Below are positions 7,861-17,044 of a stretch of 59,977 bases of DNA, piece by piece. This stretch comes from Bacteroidales bacterium (GTDB taxonomy: Bacteria; Bacteroidota; Bacteroidia; Bacteroidales; GCA-2748055). A model generated the notes under the pieces. The model saw only the letters and a program-made list of their open reading frames with translations. It had not been told where the DNA came from and did not search any database. The position numbers and the translations under genes are program-made. Position 1 is the stretch's first letter. The number at the start of each line of letters is the position of its first letter. Location: NCBI GenBank assembly GCA_029938715.1, contig JAOZUK010000011.1:1-59977 (forward strand), written 5' to 3'.

Positions 7861-10800
7861 GTGAGCAAAATCTTTCGCATTGCGATAAAGTCCCTGTTGT
7901 TAATCACTGGATTTGTGATTCTGCTCATTGTCTTTATCAACCTTCCATTTTCAAGAAACTTCGTTACCGGACGGGTCAATGCGCTGTTCCAGAAGCTGGA
8001 ACTCCCCTTAAACATCCAGACCATTAAAACGGTACGCCTGACAAAGGTACATGTTGAAGGTTTTAGCATCATCGACCCCAGAGGGGACACCATAGTCTAT
8101 GCCGGAAACGTGAAGGCCCATATTAAGCTTTTGGCCCTGATGAAAAGTAAAGTAGTATTGGATGAAGCAGAACTGAGCGGAATTGGGGTCTATTTGCTGA
8201 TGAATTACGATACGCACAACTATACGATTGCCGAGGCCTTTAAAAAGAAAACAAAGAAAAAACCGGCTGACCCTGACAAAAAGAGATCAAAGTGGGAAGT
8301 CAAGATTCAAAAAGGTGAAATCAATTCGATCCATTTCTTTATGGAAGACTCATTATCAGGGATTCGCATAGAACAGGAGGTGGATAATTTAAGAATTGAA
8401 AAATTCAGGCTGGGTTTGCTTGAACGGGAATTACGGGCCCGCGCCATTGAACTTAATAGCGCAAACGGAAGTGTAAAAATTTCACCTAAGCTTGTGGAAA
8501 AGAGAGAGCTGAAGAATAGAGCACGATCACCCTGGAATTTTGGGGTAACGGACCTGGCAATGGAAGATCTTGGCTTCACCTTTGAACAAACAAGTGATAG
8601 TTTATTTCTGAACCTGGTTCTGGAGAAAGGCGTGATCGGAACCAAAGAGATGGATATTCCCCGGAAAATAATTGATTTAAATGAAATCTCAATTGAAGGT
8701 GCCAGCGCCGCCATATTTACGGGTCTAAAACACGGTAATCCGGATGATTCAAATAAAGTTAAGAACAACGATTTTCCGTGGGATCTAAAAGCCCGCAAGG
8801 TTAACCTGGAAAGGATAGATTTTTCAAAGGGCAACTATTCCCACCCCCGTGCAGATTCATCGGTTCATGGGATTGGACTGGAAAACCTGGATATGAAACT
8901 TCGTGATTTTCAAATTAGTCTCGCACATACGGGTATGGATTTAAAGAAGTTAAGCTTCGATCTTAACAATGGATTTACATTGGAGCAGATGAAGGCCGAC
9001 TTTGATTCTGATTCTGAAACCACCAGGTTAAACCTGGCCATTGAAACCAGTAACAGCCAGTTTAGTATGGAGGCAGAAGCCAGGGGAAGCTTTTTTGACC
9101 TGCTTAAGGATCCATCTGGAACCGGAAATGGACATCTGGTCATAGACCAGTCTTTAATCTCTCTCAATGATATATCCACATTTGCCCCTTCTTTGAAGGA
9201 GATCCCCGCATACGAAATGCTTGCCAGTTCACCCACCAGACTTGAAGTCCGAATGGATAAAGAAAAAAATACAATATCACTTTCGGAGTTGAGTTTATTA
9301 CAGAATAAAAACTTTAAACTGTCCCTTATTGGATCTTTTGATCTTTCTGCCGAACCAAAGAACACCTTTGGAAAGATGGATCTGAAACTATCAGAAATTA
9401 ACATACGATGGTTGAACGACCTGTTGCTTGCTTCAGGACTTGACCACAGTCTGCCCGATTCCACCGAAATTCTTCTTGAAGCCCGTATTTCTGAAGTATT
9501 GAAGTCTCCTGAAATAGGCCTGCAACTCCAAAGCAACATGGGCAACATTGATCTATCGGGCCACCTGAATCTTAAAGAGAAAGAGTATCGTCTTAATTCC
9601 AAATTTGGACAAATTCACCTGGGTAAAATAATGGGTATTGAGGAATTGGGTTCCTTAACCGGATGGGCTGTGATTGAAGGATCGGGGCTTACGGCCAAAA
9701 ACATTGAATCGAACATTGAAGTCCGCATCGATTCTGTGGGGTACAATGGCTATGCTTACACGCAGATAATGCTGGACGGCATGCTCCAGCCTGGTAAATA
9801 TGAATTCATCCTTCAATCCAGCGATCCCTCTTTTAATAGCAACCTGACTGTAGATCTGTTTCAAACCGACACCCTGTTCAGTGCAAAGGTTACCGGCTCA
9901 CTATTTGCTCAATTGGATCACCTTCAATTTTTCAACGATACACTCTCTGTTAACACCGGTATAACTGCCACTTTGGTGAATGAACCGAATGCATTTGAAT
10001 CCCATATACTCTTCGATGGAATCGAACTGACCAGCCCGGAGAAGAGTGCTACACTTCAGCATATGAGTGCAGCTTTCAGGACAGACACCAGCAGTACCTC
10101 GCTTATTGGTGAAGGGGACTTCTTCAACTTTGACATCCAGGTGGATAAGTCCATCCATAAACTGGGAACCATTGGGGAGAGCTATAGCAACTATCTGAAG
10201 ACATTTGTAGATTCTTCAAGGTCAAATGCGGAACAGCGGGTGGCCGAGCTTCCTGGAATCTATGCCACAAGCAATATCACCAATCATGAAGCCCTGGACC
10301 TGCTTTTTCAGGATACCGGTTTTCACATATCAAACTTCTATTTTTCAATTGTAAATGATCCTTCAAAACACCGGGTAGAATACAATATCGAGGGATCTGA
10401 GATCGACTATAAAATGGTGCATGCCGGAGATTTGGATGTGGAGGTAACCGACTCGGCCGGGAACCTTAGTTTTGAGGTCATTTCCAATAGCAGCTCCTTG
10501 TATTCGGGTCCGCTCAGTTCATTTCAGCTAAATGCTCAGTTTGCCAATTTGAAGAATAACACCCAATTATCTATTCTTGATCAGGAGCTGGACACCATTT
10601 ACAACATAGAAATTGCAGCCGAGATTGATAGCAACATGATGTTCTTCAAAATTCCCCCAAATCAGATCACCATCAACCGTGACCTGTGGCAACTGGATAG
10701 ACCCGATTTTCTAACCATCGACCTGGAGAGCAGCCGATGGTCTCCGGAGTTTAAGATAAATACGGATTCTTCCTCCCTGCATATTGTGAGCAGTACTGTC

Positions 10801-12729
10801 GACGGGGAACATACCTTTCAGATTGAAATGGACCAGGTGAGAATCGCATCCCTCCTCTGGGATGACTTGATGGCCAACAAGCCGGCTGGCTCCCTTTCCG
10901 GATCAGTCGATTTTACTACAAATGATCGCGCTGAAAAGAGGATCAGCACAGATCTGTGGATAAGAGAAGTAAACTATTCAGATCTTAAATTCAACGAGAT
11001 CCATCTGGATGGCTTTGCTACAAGCAGCGACTCAGGTGGTTTCTCCACAGAACTATCTGCCAGGCTGGATTCAGCAAGAATTGAATTCGCAACTGAAAAC
11101 ATGTTTGACAATAACCGAACCATTAATGCTGATTTTTCTAAAATCCCATTGAATACCTTACAATCCTTTACACGGGACTATTTATCTGATATGAAAGGAA
11201 ATATATCAGGGAATTTCAATGTGGCCAGCAAGACAGGATCTGAGAAATTCAATGGAGAACTAAAATTCAATGGAGCACAACTTAGGATAATACCTCTGAA
11301 TTCTAACTTCAAAATACCGGATCAGGGCATTCAATTCGAAGATGACAGAATGGTATTTAGCAATTTCAGCATCCTGGATTCCTCTAACAAAGCCCTGGTT
11401 GTGGATGGATTTGTTGACTTCAGAGGCCAGCGGATCATCACCGACCTGGATATCTCTTCCTCAAGACTTCATTTAATGAATACCACAGAGAAAGATAACG
11501 AAGCATTTTATGGCAACCTGTTTGTTGATTCAAAGATATCATTGAATGGACCTTTAACCAATCCAGATATTGATGCTAAGATCCTTCTTTCGAGTGGTAC
11601 CAAATTGCATTTTAACTCCACCGATAATGTGGATCTGTCGGAAAGTTCAGAAATTGTAAACTTTATATCGGTCGCTGAAGAGGAGGCCCCATTGAAAGTG
11701 TCTCCCATTTCAACCCGAAGCAGATATAACCTCTCCACAGTGGAAACCAGTATAGAGATTGAGCCAACAACTCAAATAAATTTCAATCTGTCCAAAAGGA
11801 TATTCAACATTAATTTACAGATCCAGGGGGGAGGGTTACTTAATTACAACATGCTGAACAACAACCAGGTTTCGTTATCCGGAAGATATGAAATAAGTGA
11901 AGGTTCAGCTGATCTCAACATTGTGGGCTGGCCAAACAAGTATTTTAATATTACCCGGGGAGGTTATGTAAACTGGGATGGAAACGTGGAAGACCCCGAA
12001 TTAATGTTTGAAGCCGTTAACAGGGTTTCCACCACTTATGCCAATCCTGTGGATGGCAAGGCCCGCACTGTAGACATTAATGTGGTACTGCGACTCTCCA
12101 GTCATCTGTCGGATCTGGACATTTTGTTCACGATTAATACTGCGGATCAATACCTGATGAGCATCATCAATACCCTGAGTCCCGAAGAACAAATGCGGCA
12201 GGCCATCACCATTCTCTTATTCGAAATTATCGACTTGCCCGGGATCTCAAGTTCTACCAACTATATGACCCAGCAGGTAAACCAGATTATATCAAGTCAA
12301 CTGAACCAACTTACCAAATCAGCCATTAAGGGAGTTGATATTTCCTTTGGCATAGACTCATATTCTCAACAAAACCAGGGGGGTGGCAATCAGACAACCA
12401 CCAGCCTCTCCTATGAGGTGAAGAAGTCGCTTCTTAACGACAGGGCAGTTATCGAGGTTTCGGGGCGACTCTATAATCAAAATGAACAACCAGGAACAAT
12501 GGACCAATCACTCAACAATGTTTCATTTGAATACCAGCTGGACTCAGCCGAAACCAAGTATCTTAAAGTATATAATGAACAAACCTATGAAGATGTTTTC
12601 GAGGGCCAGGTAACGAAAACAGGAGTGGGCTTCTCATACAGAAAACCGTACCGAACCCTGGGGGATATCTTTAAGCGTCAGAAGAAGAATAAAAAAGATC
12701 CCAAAAAGATCGAGGCAGATGAAAATTAA
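7861..12729 (+). CDS. tamB: TamB-like translocation/assembly module protein
   Basis: A 1622-residue protein of the AsmA/TamB type, thought to span the periplasm as a long beta-groove and to help deliver outer-membrane proteins or move lipids. A single N-terminal membrane helix (about 12-30, LLLITGFVILLIVFINLPF) is followed by FVTGRVNALFQKLELPLNI, typical of this family, then hundreds of residues of repeating short amphipathic strands. A TamB C-terminal (DUF490) region occupies about 1250-1600 (GGLLNYNMLNNNQVSLSGRY, PWDG-like NWDGNVEDPEL, and ITILLFEIIDLPG). The start is GTG at 7861, directly before the membrane helix; no ATG is available there. tamL overlaps its last 11 bp, so the two are translationally linked. 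The pairing with a BamA-type barrel strongly supports the assignment. Confidence 0.9.
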   Translation: MSKIFRIAIKSLLLITGFVILLIVFINLPFSRNFVTGRVNALFQKLELPLNIQTIKTVRLTKVHVEGFSIIDPRGDTIVYAGNVKAHIKLLALMKSKVVLDEAELSGIGVYLLMNYDTHNYTIAEAFKKKTKKKPADPDKKRSKWEVKIQKGEINSIHFFMEDSLSGIRIEQEVDNLRIEKFRLGLLERELRARAIELNSANGSVKISPKLVEKRELKNRARSPWNFGVTDLAMEDLGFTFEQTSDSLFLNLVLEKGVIGTKEMDIPRKIIDLNEISIEGASAAIFTGLKHGNPDDSNKVKNNDFPWDLKARKVNLERIDFSKGNYSHPRADSSVHGIGLENLDMKLRDFQISLAHTGMDLKKLSFDLNNGFTLEQMKADFDSDSETTRLNLAIETSNSQFSMEAEARGSFFDLLKDPSGTGNGHLVIDQSLISLNDISTFAPSLKEIPAYEMLASSPTRLEVRMDKEKNTISLSELSLLQNKNFKLSLIGSFDLSAEPKNTFGKMDLKLSEINIRWLNDLLLASGLDHSLPDSTEILLEARISEVLKSPEIGLQLQSNMGNIDLSGHLNLKEKEYRLNSKFGQIHLGKIMGIEELGSLTGWAVIEGSGLTAKNIESNIEVRIDSVGYNGYAYTQIMLDGMLQPGKYEFILQSSDPSFNSNLTVDLFQTDTLFSAKVTGSLFAQLDHLQFFNDTLSVNTGITATLVNEPNAFESHILFDGIELTSPEKSATLQHMSAAFRTDTSSTSLIGEGDFFNFDIQVDKSIHKLGTIGESYSNYLKTFVDSSRSNAEQRVAELPGIYATSNITNHEALDLLFQDTGFHISNFYFSIVNDPSKHRVEYNIEGSEIDYKMVHAGDLDVEVTDSAGNLSFEVISNSSSLYSGPLSSFQLNAQFANLKNNTQLSILDQELDTIYNIEIAAEIDSNMMFFKIPPNQITINRDLWQLDRPDFLTIDLESSRWSPEFKINTDSSSLHIVSSTVDGEHTFQIEMDQVRIASLLWDDLMANKPAGSLSGSVDFTTNDRAEKRISTDLWIREVNYSDLKFNEIHLDGFATSSDSGGFSTELSARLDSARIEFATENMFDNNRTINADFSKIPLNTLQSFTRDYLSDMKGNISGNFNVASKTGSEKFNGELKFNGAQLRIIPLNSNFKIPDQGIQFEDDRMVFSNFSILDSSNKALVVDGFVDFRGQRIITDLDISSSRLHLMNTTEKDNEAFYGNLFVDSKISLNGPLTNPDIDAKILLSSGTKLHFNSTDNVDLSESSEIVNFISVAEEEAPLKVSPISTRSRYNLSTVETSIEIEPTTQINFNLSKRIFNINLQIQGGGLLNYNMLNNNQVSLSGRYEISEGSADLNIVGWPNKYFNITRGGYVNWDGNVEDPELMFEAVNRVSTTYANPVDGKARTVDINVVLRLSSHLSDLDILFTINTADQYLMSIINTLSPEEQMRQAITILLFEIIDLPGISSSTNYMTQQVNQIISSQLNQLTKSAIKGVDISFGIDSYSQQNQGGGNQTTTSLSYEVKKSLLNDRAVIEVSGRLYNQNEQPGTMDQSLNNVSFEYQLDSAETKYLKVYNEQTYEDVFEGQVTKTGVGFSYRKPYRTLGDIFKRQKKNKKDPKKIEADEN

Positions 12730-15007
12730 GCATTCCATATTCCTGCCCCTTTTATCACTGATCATTGGGGGGTGTTCCAATACCCGCTTTCTGACCGATG
12801 ACCAGGTACTTTACAACGGCAAGGAGAAAGTGGAATACGTTACCAGTCAACCCAAACGGGATGTTAATTCTGTAAAAACCCATGTGGGTTCCATCACCCA
12901 TCAAAAAGTAAACAACAGCCTGTTTGAGCGACGCATTCTTCCGCCCATTGGCTTATGGACGCACAACTACTGGAATATTGAGGAGGCAACAAAGTTTAAG
13001 AAGTGGCTTTACAAATCACTTTCAGCTCCACCTGTACTCATCTCAGATGTGAATCCCGACCTGAGGGCTCAGAAAATCCAGAATGATCTTTTCGATCTGG
13101 GGTACTTTCAATCCAGGGTGTGGGCCACAGTGGATACAAGTAAACGAAATCCAAAAAAGGCAAGAATAAAATACACAGTCGAACTTCCTCCTCCCTTCCA
13201 TTATAATCAGATCCAACTGGATACATTATCCGGGCCCATCGACACCATAATCAATCTGGAGTATTTCAGTAGGCAGGTAAAACCCGGCGACCAGTACAAC
13301 CTGGAGAAATTAAAATCCGCAAGAAATGGACTAACCACGCAGATTCAGGATCAGGGCTACTTCTATTTTAACTCAGATATTATCCAGCTGAATGCGGATA
13401 CCACCATTGGAGATCATCAAATAAATCTGACCCTTGGGAGAGACCGAGAGCTTCCTTCTGAACTTCTCTCCACCTATGAAATAGGCCGGCTCTTTGTCCA
13501 TATGTACCGATCCTCGGATACGGGTTATGTCCGGATCGATACCATCCAATATGAGGATCTGACGGTTTTCTCAGCCGGCAATTTCCTGAAAATGGATGTC
13601 CTTGATAAAGCGGTCTTTTTCCACAGCGGCGATCTGTATTCATACAAAGCTCATCAAAGTACTCTTACCCGCCTTAATAGCCTGGGCATATTTCGATATG
13701 TTAAGATCACTTTTGAGCATCCTGAGTCCGATAGCGTCTCTCCAATTCTCAATGTGAGGATAGATTTAGATATGTCGGATAACATCAGTGTAACCCTGGA
13801 GGCCGATATGGTCATGAAATCAACCGGATATATTGGACCGGATCTTGGTGCCGGGATCTCACACGGCAACATATTCAAAGGTGCTGAAAATATGCTACTC
13901 TCCTTAAACGGTGGGTTTGAATGGCAGTGGGGACCTGCCACACAAGCTCAGTTGGGAGCTCACTCCTACAATTATGGTATTACATATAGCATTACCTACC
14001 CCAGATTCATTCTTCCTGGCCAGAAGGAGAAGATCAATCAGATATTGAATCAGCGAACCACGATGAATTTCGAATTAAATATGTTAAACAGGCCTGCTTA
14101 CTACACCATGTTTTCTGCCATGACCAATTTAGAGTACAAATGGAAGCAGCGACAGGAGATTCAACATGCCGTTTCTCCCATCTACATAAACTCAGTAAAC
14201 CTGCTTGCCACTACCGCCGCATTTGACTCGGTGGTAGACGAGAATATCTATATCCGGAAGAGTTTTGAGGAGCAGTTTATCTTTGGAATGAAGTACGTAT
14301 TTGAATACGACAACACTTTTAAAACCAGACCCCACAATCTCTTCTTCCAGGCTGGCATCAGCACCTCAGGTAACTTAATAGACCTGTTTGAGAGAGTGGG
14401 TAAAGATGAATCCGAAAGGCCCTTCTCCTTTTTAAATAACATTTACTCCCAGTATATCAAGCTTACCACCGATTTCAGATACTATATCAACAGACATAAT
14501 AAAACCCTGGCCATGAGGGTTTATGCTGGAATCGGTCTGCCCTACAGCAACTCGCAGGTACTCCCATATGTGGAACAATTTTTCAGCGGCGGCGCTTACA
14601 GCATTAGAGGTTTTACTGCCCGTACCCTGGGCCCGGGATCCTATTATGAACAGGATAACTCCTACATCGATCAGTCGGGAGATGTTAAACTGGAAGCAAA
14701 CCTGGAATACAGGTTTGTAATCACCAGGATCATGAACGGTGCTTTCTTTGTTGAGACAGGTAATATCTGGCTGATCAATGAAGATGAGGCCAGACCAGGG
14801 TCCAAGTTCGATTTCAACACCTTTTACGATCAGCTGGCCATTGGATCCGGAGTTGGTTTAAGGTTCGATTTCAACTTCTTTGTACTCAGAACGGACCTGG
14901 GATTCCCTCTCAGAACTCCTTATGTTACAGATGACAGCAACTGGCTAATTGGGCAAGGAATTCTGAAAAATACACTATTCTATATCGCCGTGGGATATCC
15001 ATTCTAG
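12719..15007 (+). CDS. tamL: TamL: lipoprotein BamA/TamA-family outer-membrane barrel
   Basis: 762 residues. The signal peptide MKIKHSIFLPLLSLIIGGC ends in a lipobox with Cys19, so this TamA-type protein is lipidated; Bacteroidota are known to carry this lipoprotein variant, called TamL. POTRA-like regions lie at about 70-350 (AQKIQNDLFDLGYFQSRVWA; NGLTTQIQDQGYFYFNSDI; STLTRLNSLGIFRYVKITF), followed by an Omp85 barrel from about 380. The barrel contains the lid-lock motif region FFSGGAYSIRGFTARTLGPG and ends LKNTLFYIAVGYPF with a terminal aromatic residue. The ATG at 12719 lies inside the 3-prime end of tamB in another frame. Together they should form a TAM-type envelope assembly machine. An alternative is another Omp85 assembly factor, but the tamB neighbour argues against that. 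Confidence 0.9.
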   Translation: MKIKHSIFLPLLSLIIGGCSNTRFLTDDQVLYNGKEKVEYVTSQPKRDVNSVKTHVGSITHQKVNNSLFERRILPPIGLWTHNYWNIEEATKFKKWLYKSLSAPPVLISDVNPDLRAQKIQNDLFDLGYFQSRVWATVDTSKRNPKKARIKYTVELPPPFHYNQIQLDTLSGPIDTIINLEYFSRQVKPGDQYNLEKLKSARNGLTTQIQDQGYFYFNSDIIQLNADTTIGDHQINLTLGRDRELPSELLSTYEIGRLFVHMYRSSDTGYVRIDTIQYEDLTVFSAGNFLKMDVLDKAVFFHSGDLYSYKAHQSTLTRLNSLGIFRYVKITFEHPESDSVSPILNVRIDLDMSDNISVTLEADMVMKSTGYIGPDLGAGISHGNIFKGAENMLLSLNGGFEWQWGPATQAQLGAHSYNYGITYSITYPRFILPGQKEKINQILNQRTTMNFELNMLNRPAYYTMFSAMTNLEYKWKQRQEIQHAVSPIYINSVNLLATTAAFDSVVDENIYIRKSFEEQFIFGMKYVFEYDNTFKTRPHNLFFQAGISTSGNLIDLFERVGKDESERPFSFLNNIYSQYIKLTTDFRYYINRHNKTLAMRVYAGIGLPYSNSQVLPYVEQFFSGGAYSIRGFTARTLGPGSYYEQDNSYIDQSGDVKLEANLEYRFVITRIMNGAFFVETGNIWLINEDEARPGSKFDFNTFYDQLAIGSGVGLRFDFNFFVLRTDLGFPLRTPYVTDDSNWLIGQGILKNTLFYIAVGYPF

Positions 15008-15093
15008 ATACCTCTACTCCTCACTCATTACACTCTTCACAGCAATGAAAAAAAACTTTATACATTTACATCTGAACGTTAAACAACCTTCCA

Positions 15094-16332
15094 ATGATAA
15101 AGGCATCTCTATCTTTCACAATCTTAATCTTATTTGCATTCATCCATAGCTGCGAACAGCCCTTGGCACAGTGGCGGGGGCCCGACCGAAACGGCATCTT
15201 CCCCGAAAGCAACCTGATGGATCAATGGCCGGATGATGGTCCCGAATTGCTCTGGAAATATGAAGGATTGGGACGGGGCTATGCTGCACCTGCCGTAACT
15301 GATGATAAAATCTTTATTAATGGGGAGCAGGAGGGCAAAAGTTACCTGTTTGCCATGGACCTGGAGGGTAACCTGCTCTGGAAATCACCAAATGGAGATG
15401 AGTTCCTGGGAGAGGGTTTCTCAAGTACCTATCCAGGCTCCCGTTCCACCCCCACGGTTCATGGAAAATTGGTCTACGCTACCTCTGGCCAGGGTCAGAT
15501 CGCCTGTTTTGAAACCTCAGGTGGAAAGGAAAAATGGGTGGTGAATATCGTGGAATACCTGGATGGTGAAGTAGGCGAATTTGGATATTCAGAATCAGTG
15601 GCAGTGGATAAGGACCGCGTCTACTGTTTTCCGGGTGGTTCAGGATCCAACCTGGCAGCACTCAACAGATTCACAGGAAAGGTCACCTGGACTCAATCGG
15701 CCCTCCAGGATACATTTGCCTATGGTTCACCGGTTTTGGTGGATCTTCCCTCCGGTGATATCCTGATTACCACTTCACGGCACCATCTGTCTGTGGTGGA
15801 CCGAAGCAATGGAGAGCTGCTTAGCTCCTATGTACTGGAGGGCTATGAATACGATGGCGAACACTGCAATACAGCGGTTTACTCCAATGGATACATCTAC
15901 TTCGTGGCCAATGATATACCCGGACAGGGAGCCATCAGACTTCAGCTCTCTCCGGATGGGAAGAGCATCAAAGAGGTGTGGAGGAACCAGGAGATTATGA
16001 ATAATTTCGGGGGACTTGTAACGGTCAACGATCACTTGTTTACCACCATTAAAGGAAACAAGCTCGTATCCCTGGATCCCGGGAACGGAGAGGTGGTTGA
16101 TACCCTCAAGGTGGCCACAGGAAGCCTGATCTTTGCCGATAACAAATTCATATGCTACGGCAACAACGGAACCATTAACCTGGTTAACTACAGCCAGGAA
16201 AAACTTGAACATGCGGGACAACTAAAAGTAAGAGATGGGTCCGGACAACATTTCTCACACCCCGTGGTGGCTAATGGAATATTGTATATCAGGCGCGGCG
16301 ATGGATTGATGGCATATCGCATTAAAGAATAG
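15094..16332 (+). CDS. PQQ-type beta-propeller lipoprotein
   Basis: 412 residues. The N-terminus MIKASLSFTILILFAFIHSC gives a lipobox with Cys20. The rest is a repeated-blade beta-propeller of the PQQ/BamB-like class, with blade motifs such as GELLWKY, YLFAMDLEGNLLWKS, GQIACFETSGGKEKWV, AALNRFTGKVTWTQS and LVSLDPGNGEVVDT. The opening 'AQWRGPDRNGIFPESNL' is shared with a set of PQQ-like proteins in Bacteroidota and Planctomycetota that usually accompany carbohydrate or respiratory genes. No catalytic Asp/Glu pattern of quinoprotein dehydrogenases or haem motif is evident, so the propeller may only bind. It lies 86 bp after tamL and may be read from the same transcript; the next gene is a DUF1080 protein. 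Confidence 0.82.
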   Translation: MIKASLSFTILILFAFIHSCEQPLAQWRGPDRNGIFPESNLMDQWPDDGPELLWKYEGLGRGYAAPAVTDDKIFINGEQEGKSYLFAMDLEGNLLWKSPNGDEFLGEGFSSTYPGSRSTPTVHGKLVYATSGQGQIACFETSGGKEKWVVNIVEYLDGEVGEFGYSESVAVDKDRVYCFPGGSGSNLAALNRFTGKVTWTQSALQDTFAYGSPVLVDLPSGDILITTSRHHLSVVDRSNGELLSSYVLEGYEYDGEHCNTAVYSNGYIYFVANDIPGQGAIRLQLSPDGKSIKEVWRNQEIMNNFGGLVTVNDHLFTTIKGNKLVSLDPGNGEVVDTLKVATGSLIFADNKFICYGNNGTINLVNYSQEKLEHAGQLKVRDGSGQHFSHPVVANGILYIRRGDGLMAYRIKE

Positions 16333-16441
16333 AATTCTTCCAAAGCCTCCTTCACTTCATGACTAAATGGAGTATAATCCCTGTGGTCAGATGAAAGCAG
16401 GAAAATTGTATCTTGTCATTTCACAAATAGAACTACTTCCC

Positions 16442-17044
16442 ATGAAAAAATTATCAGTAATCTCAATTACTCTGCTTGTCTTATTCCAGGGACTAATCCT
16501 TGCACAATCTGAATCGATTTTCAATGGAAAAGACCTTACAGGTTGGACCATCTACGGTACTGAAAAATGGTATGTGGAAGACGGGGTGCTGATATGTGAG
16601 AGCGGGCCCGACAAGGAATATGGATACCTGGGAACAGATAAGCAATACAAAGATTTTGAGCTGACTGTAGAGTTTAAACAGGGTGCCGATGGAAACAGCG
16701 GAGTATTTTTCCGTTCCTCAATTGAAGGAACCAAGATTACCGGATGGCAGGTCGAAGTTGCACCTCCGGGAAGCAATACCGGGGGGATTTATGAATCCTA
16801 CGGAAGGGGCTGGTTGATCAAACCTGATATTGAACTTGACAAACACCTTAAATTCGGGGAGTGGAACCACATGAAAATACGTGTGGTGGGAAACCTGGTG
16901 GAAACCTGGTTAAACGGTAAAAAAATGATCACATTTGAGGATGAAAAGATAGGCGGGGCAACAGGAAGTATTGCCCTTCAGATCCATTCCGGTGGTGGAA
17001 TTAAAGTGATGTGGAGAAACCTGGAAGTCAAGGTCATTGAATAA
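16442..17044 (+). CDS. DUF1080 protein (3-keto-disaccharide hydrolase-type jelly roll)
   Basis: 200 residues with a signal peptide (MKKLSVISITLLVLFQGLILAQ). The mature part is one concanavalin-like jelly roll of the DUF1080 family: SIFNGKDLTGWTIYG, WYVEDGVLICESG, YKDFELTVEFKQG, GNSGVFFRSS, GWQVEVAPPGSN, GEWNHMKIRVVGN, VETWLNGKKMITF and GSIALQIHSGG. Some family members hydrolyse 3-keto-glycosides; whether this one does is an inference. The open frame reaches back to 16367, but the ATG at 16442 starts the signal peptide. Its stop codon overlaps the ATG of the following serine hydrolase by one base (17044), so the two are almost certainly co-translated. Confidence 0.87.
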   Translation: MKKLSVISITLLVLFQGLILAQSESIFNGKDLTGWTIYGTEKWYVEDGVLICESGPDKEYGYLGTDKQYKDFELTVEFKQGADGNSGVFFRSSIEGTKITGWQVEVAPPGSNTGGIYESYGRGWLIKPDIELDKHLKFGEWNHMKIRVVGNLVETWLNGKKMITFEDEKIGGATGSIALQIHSGGGIKVMWRNLEVKVIE

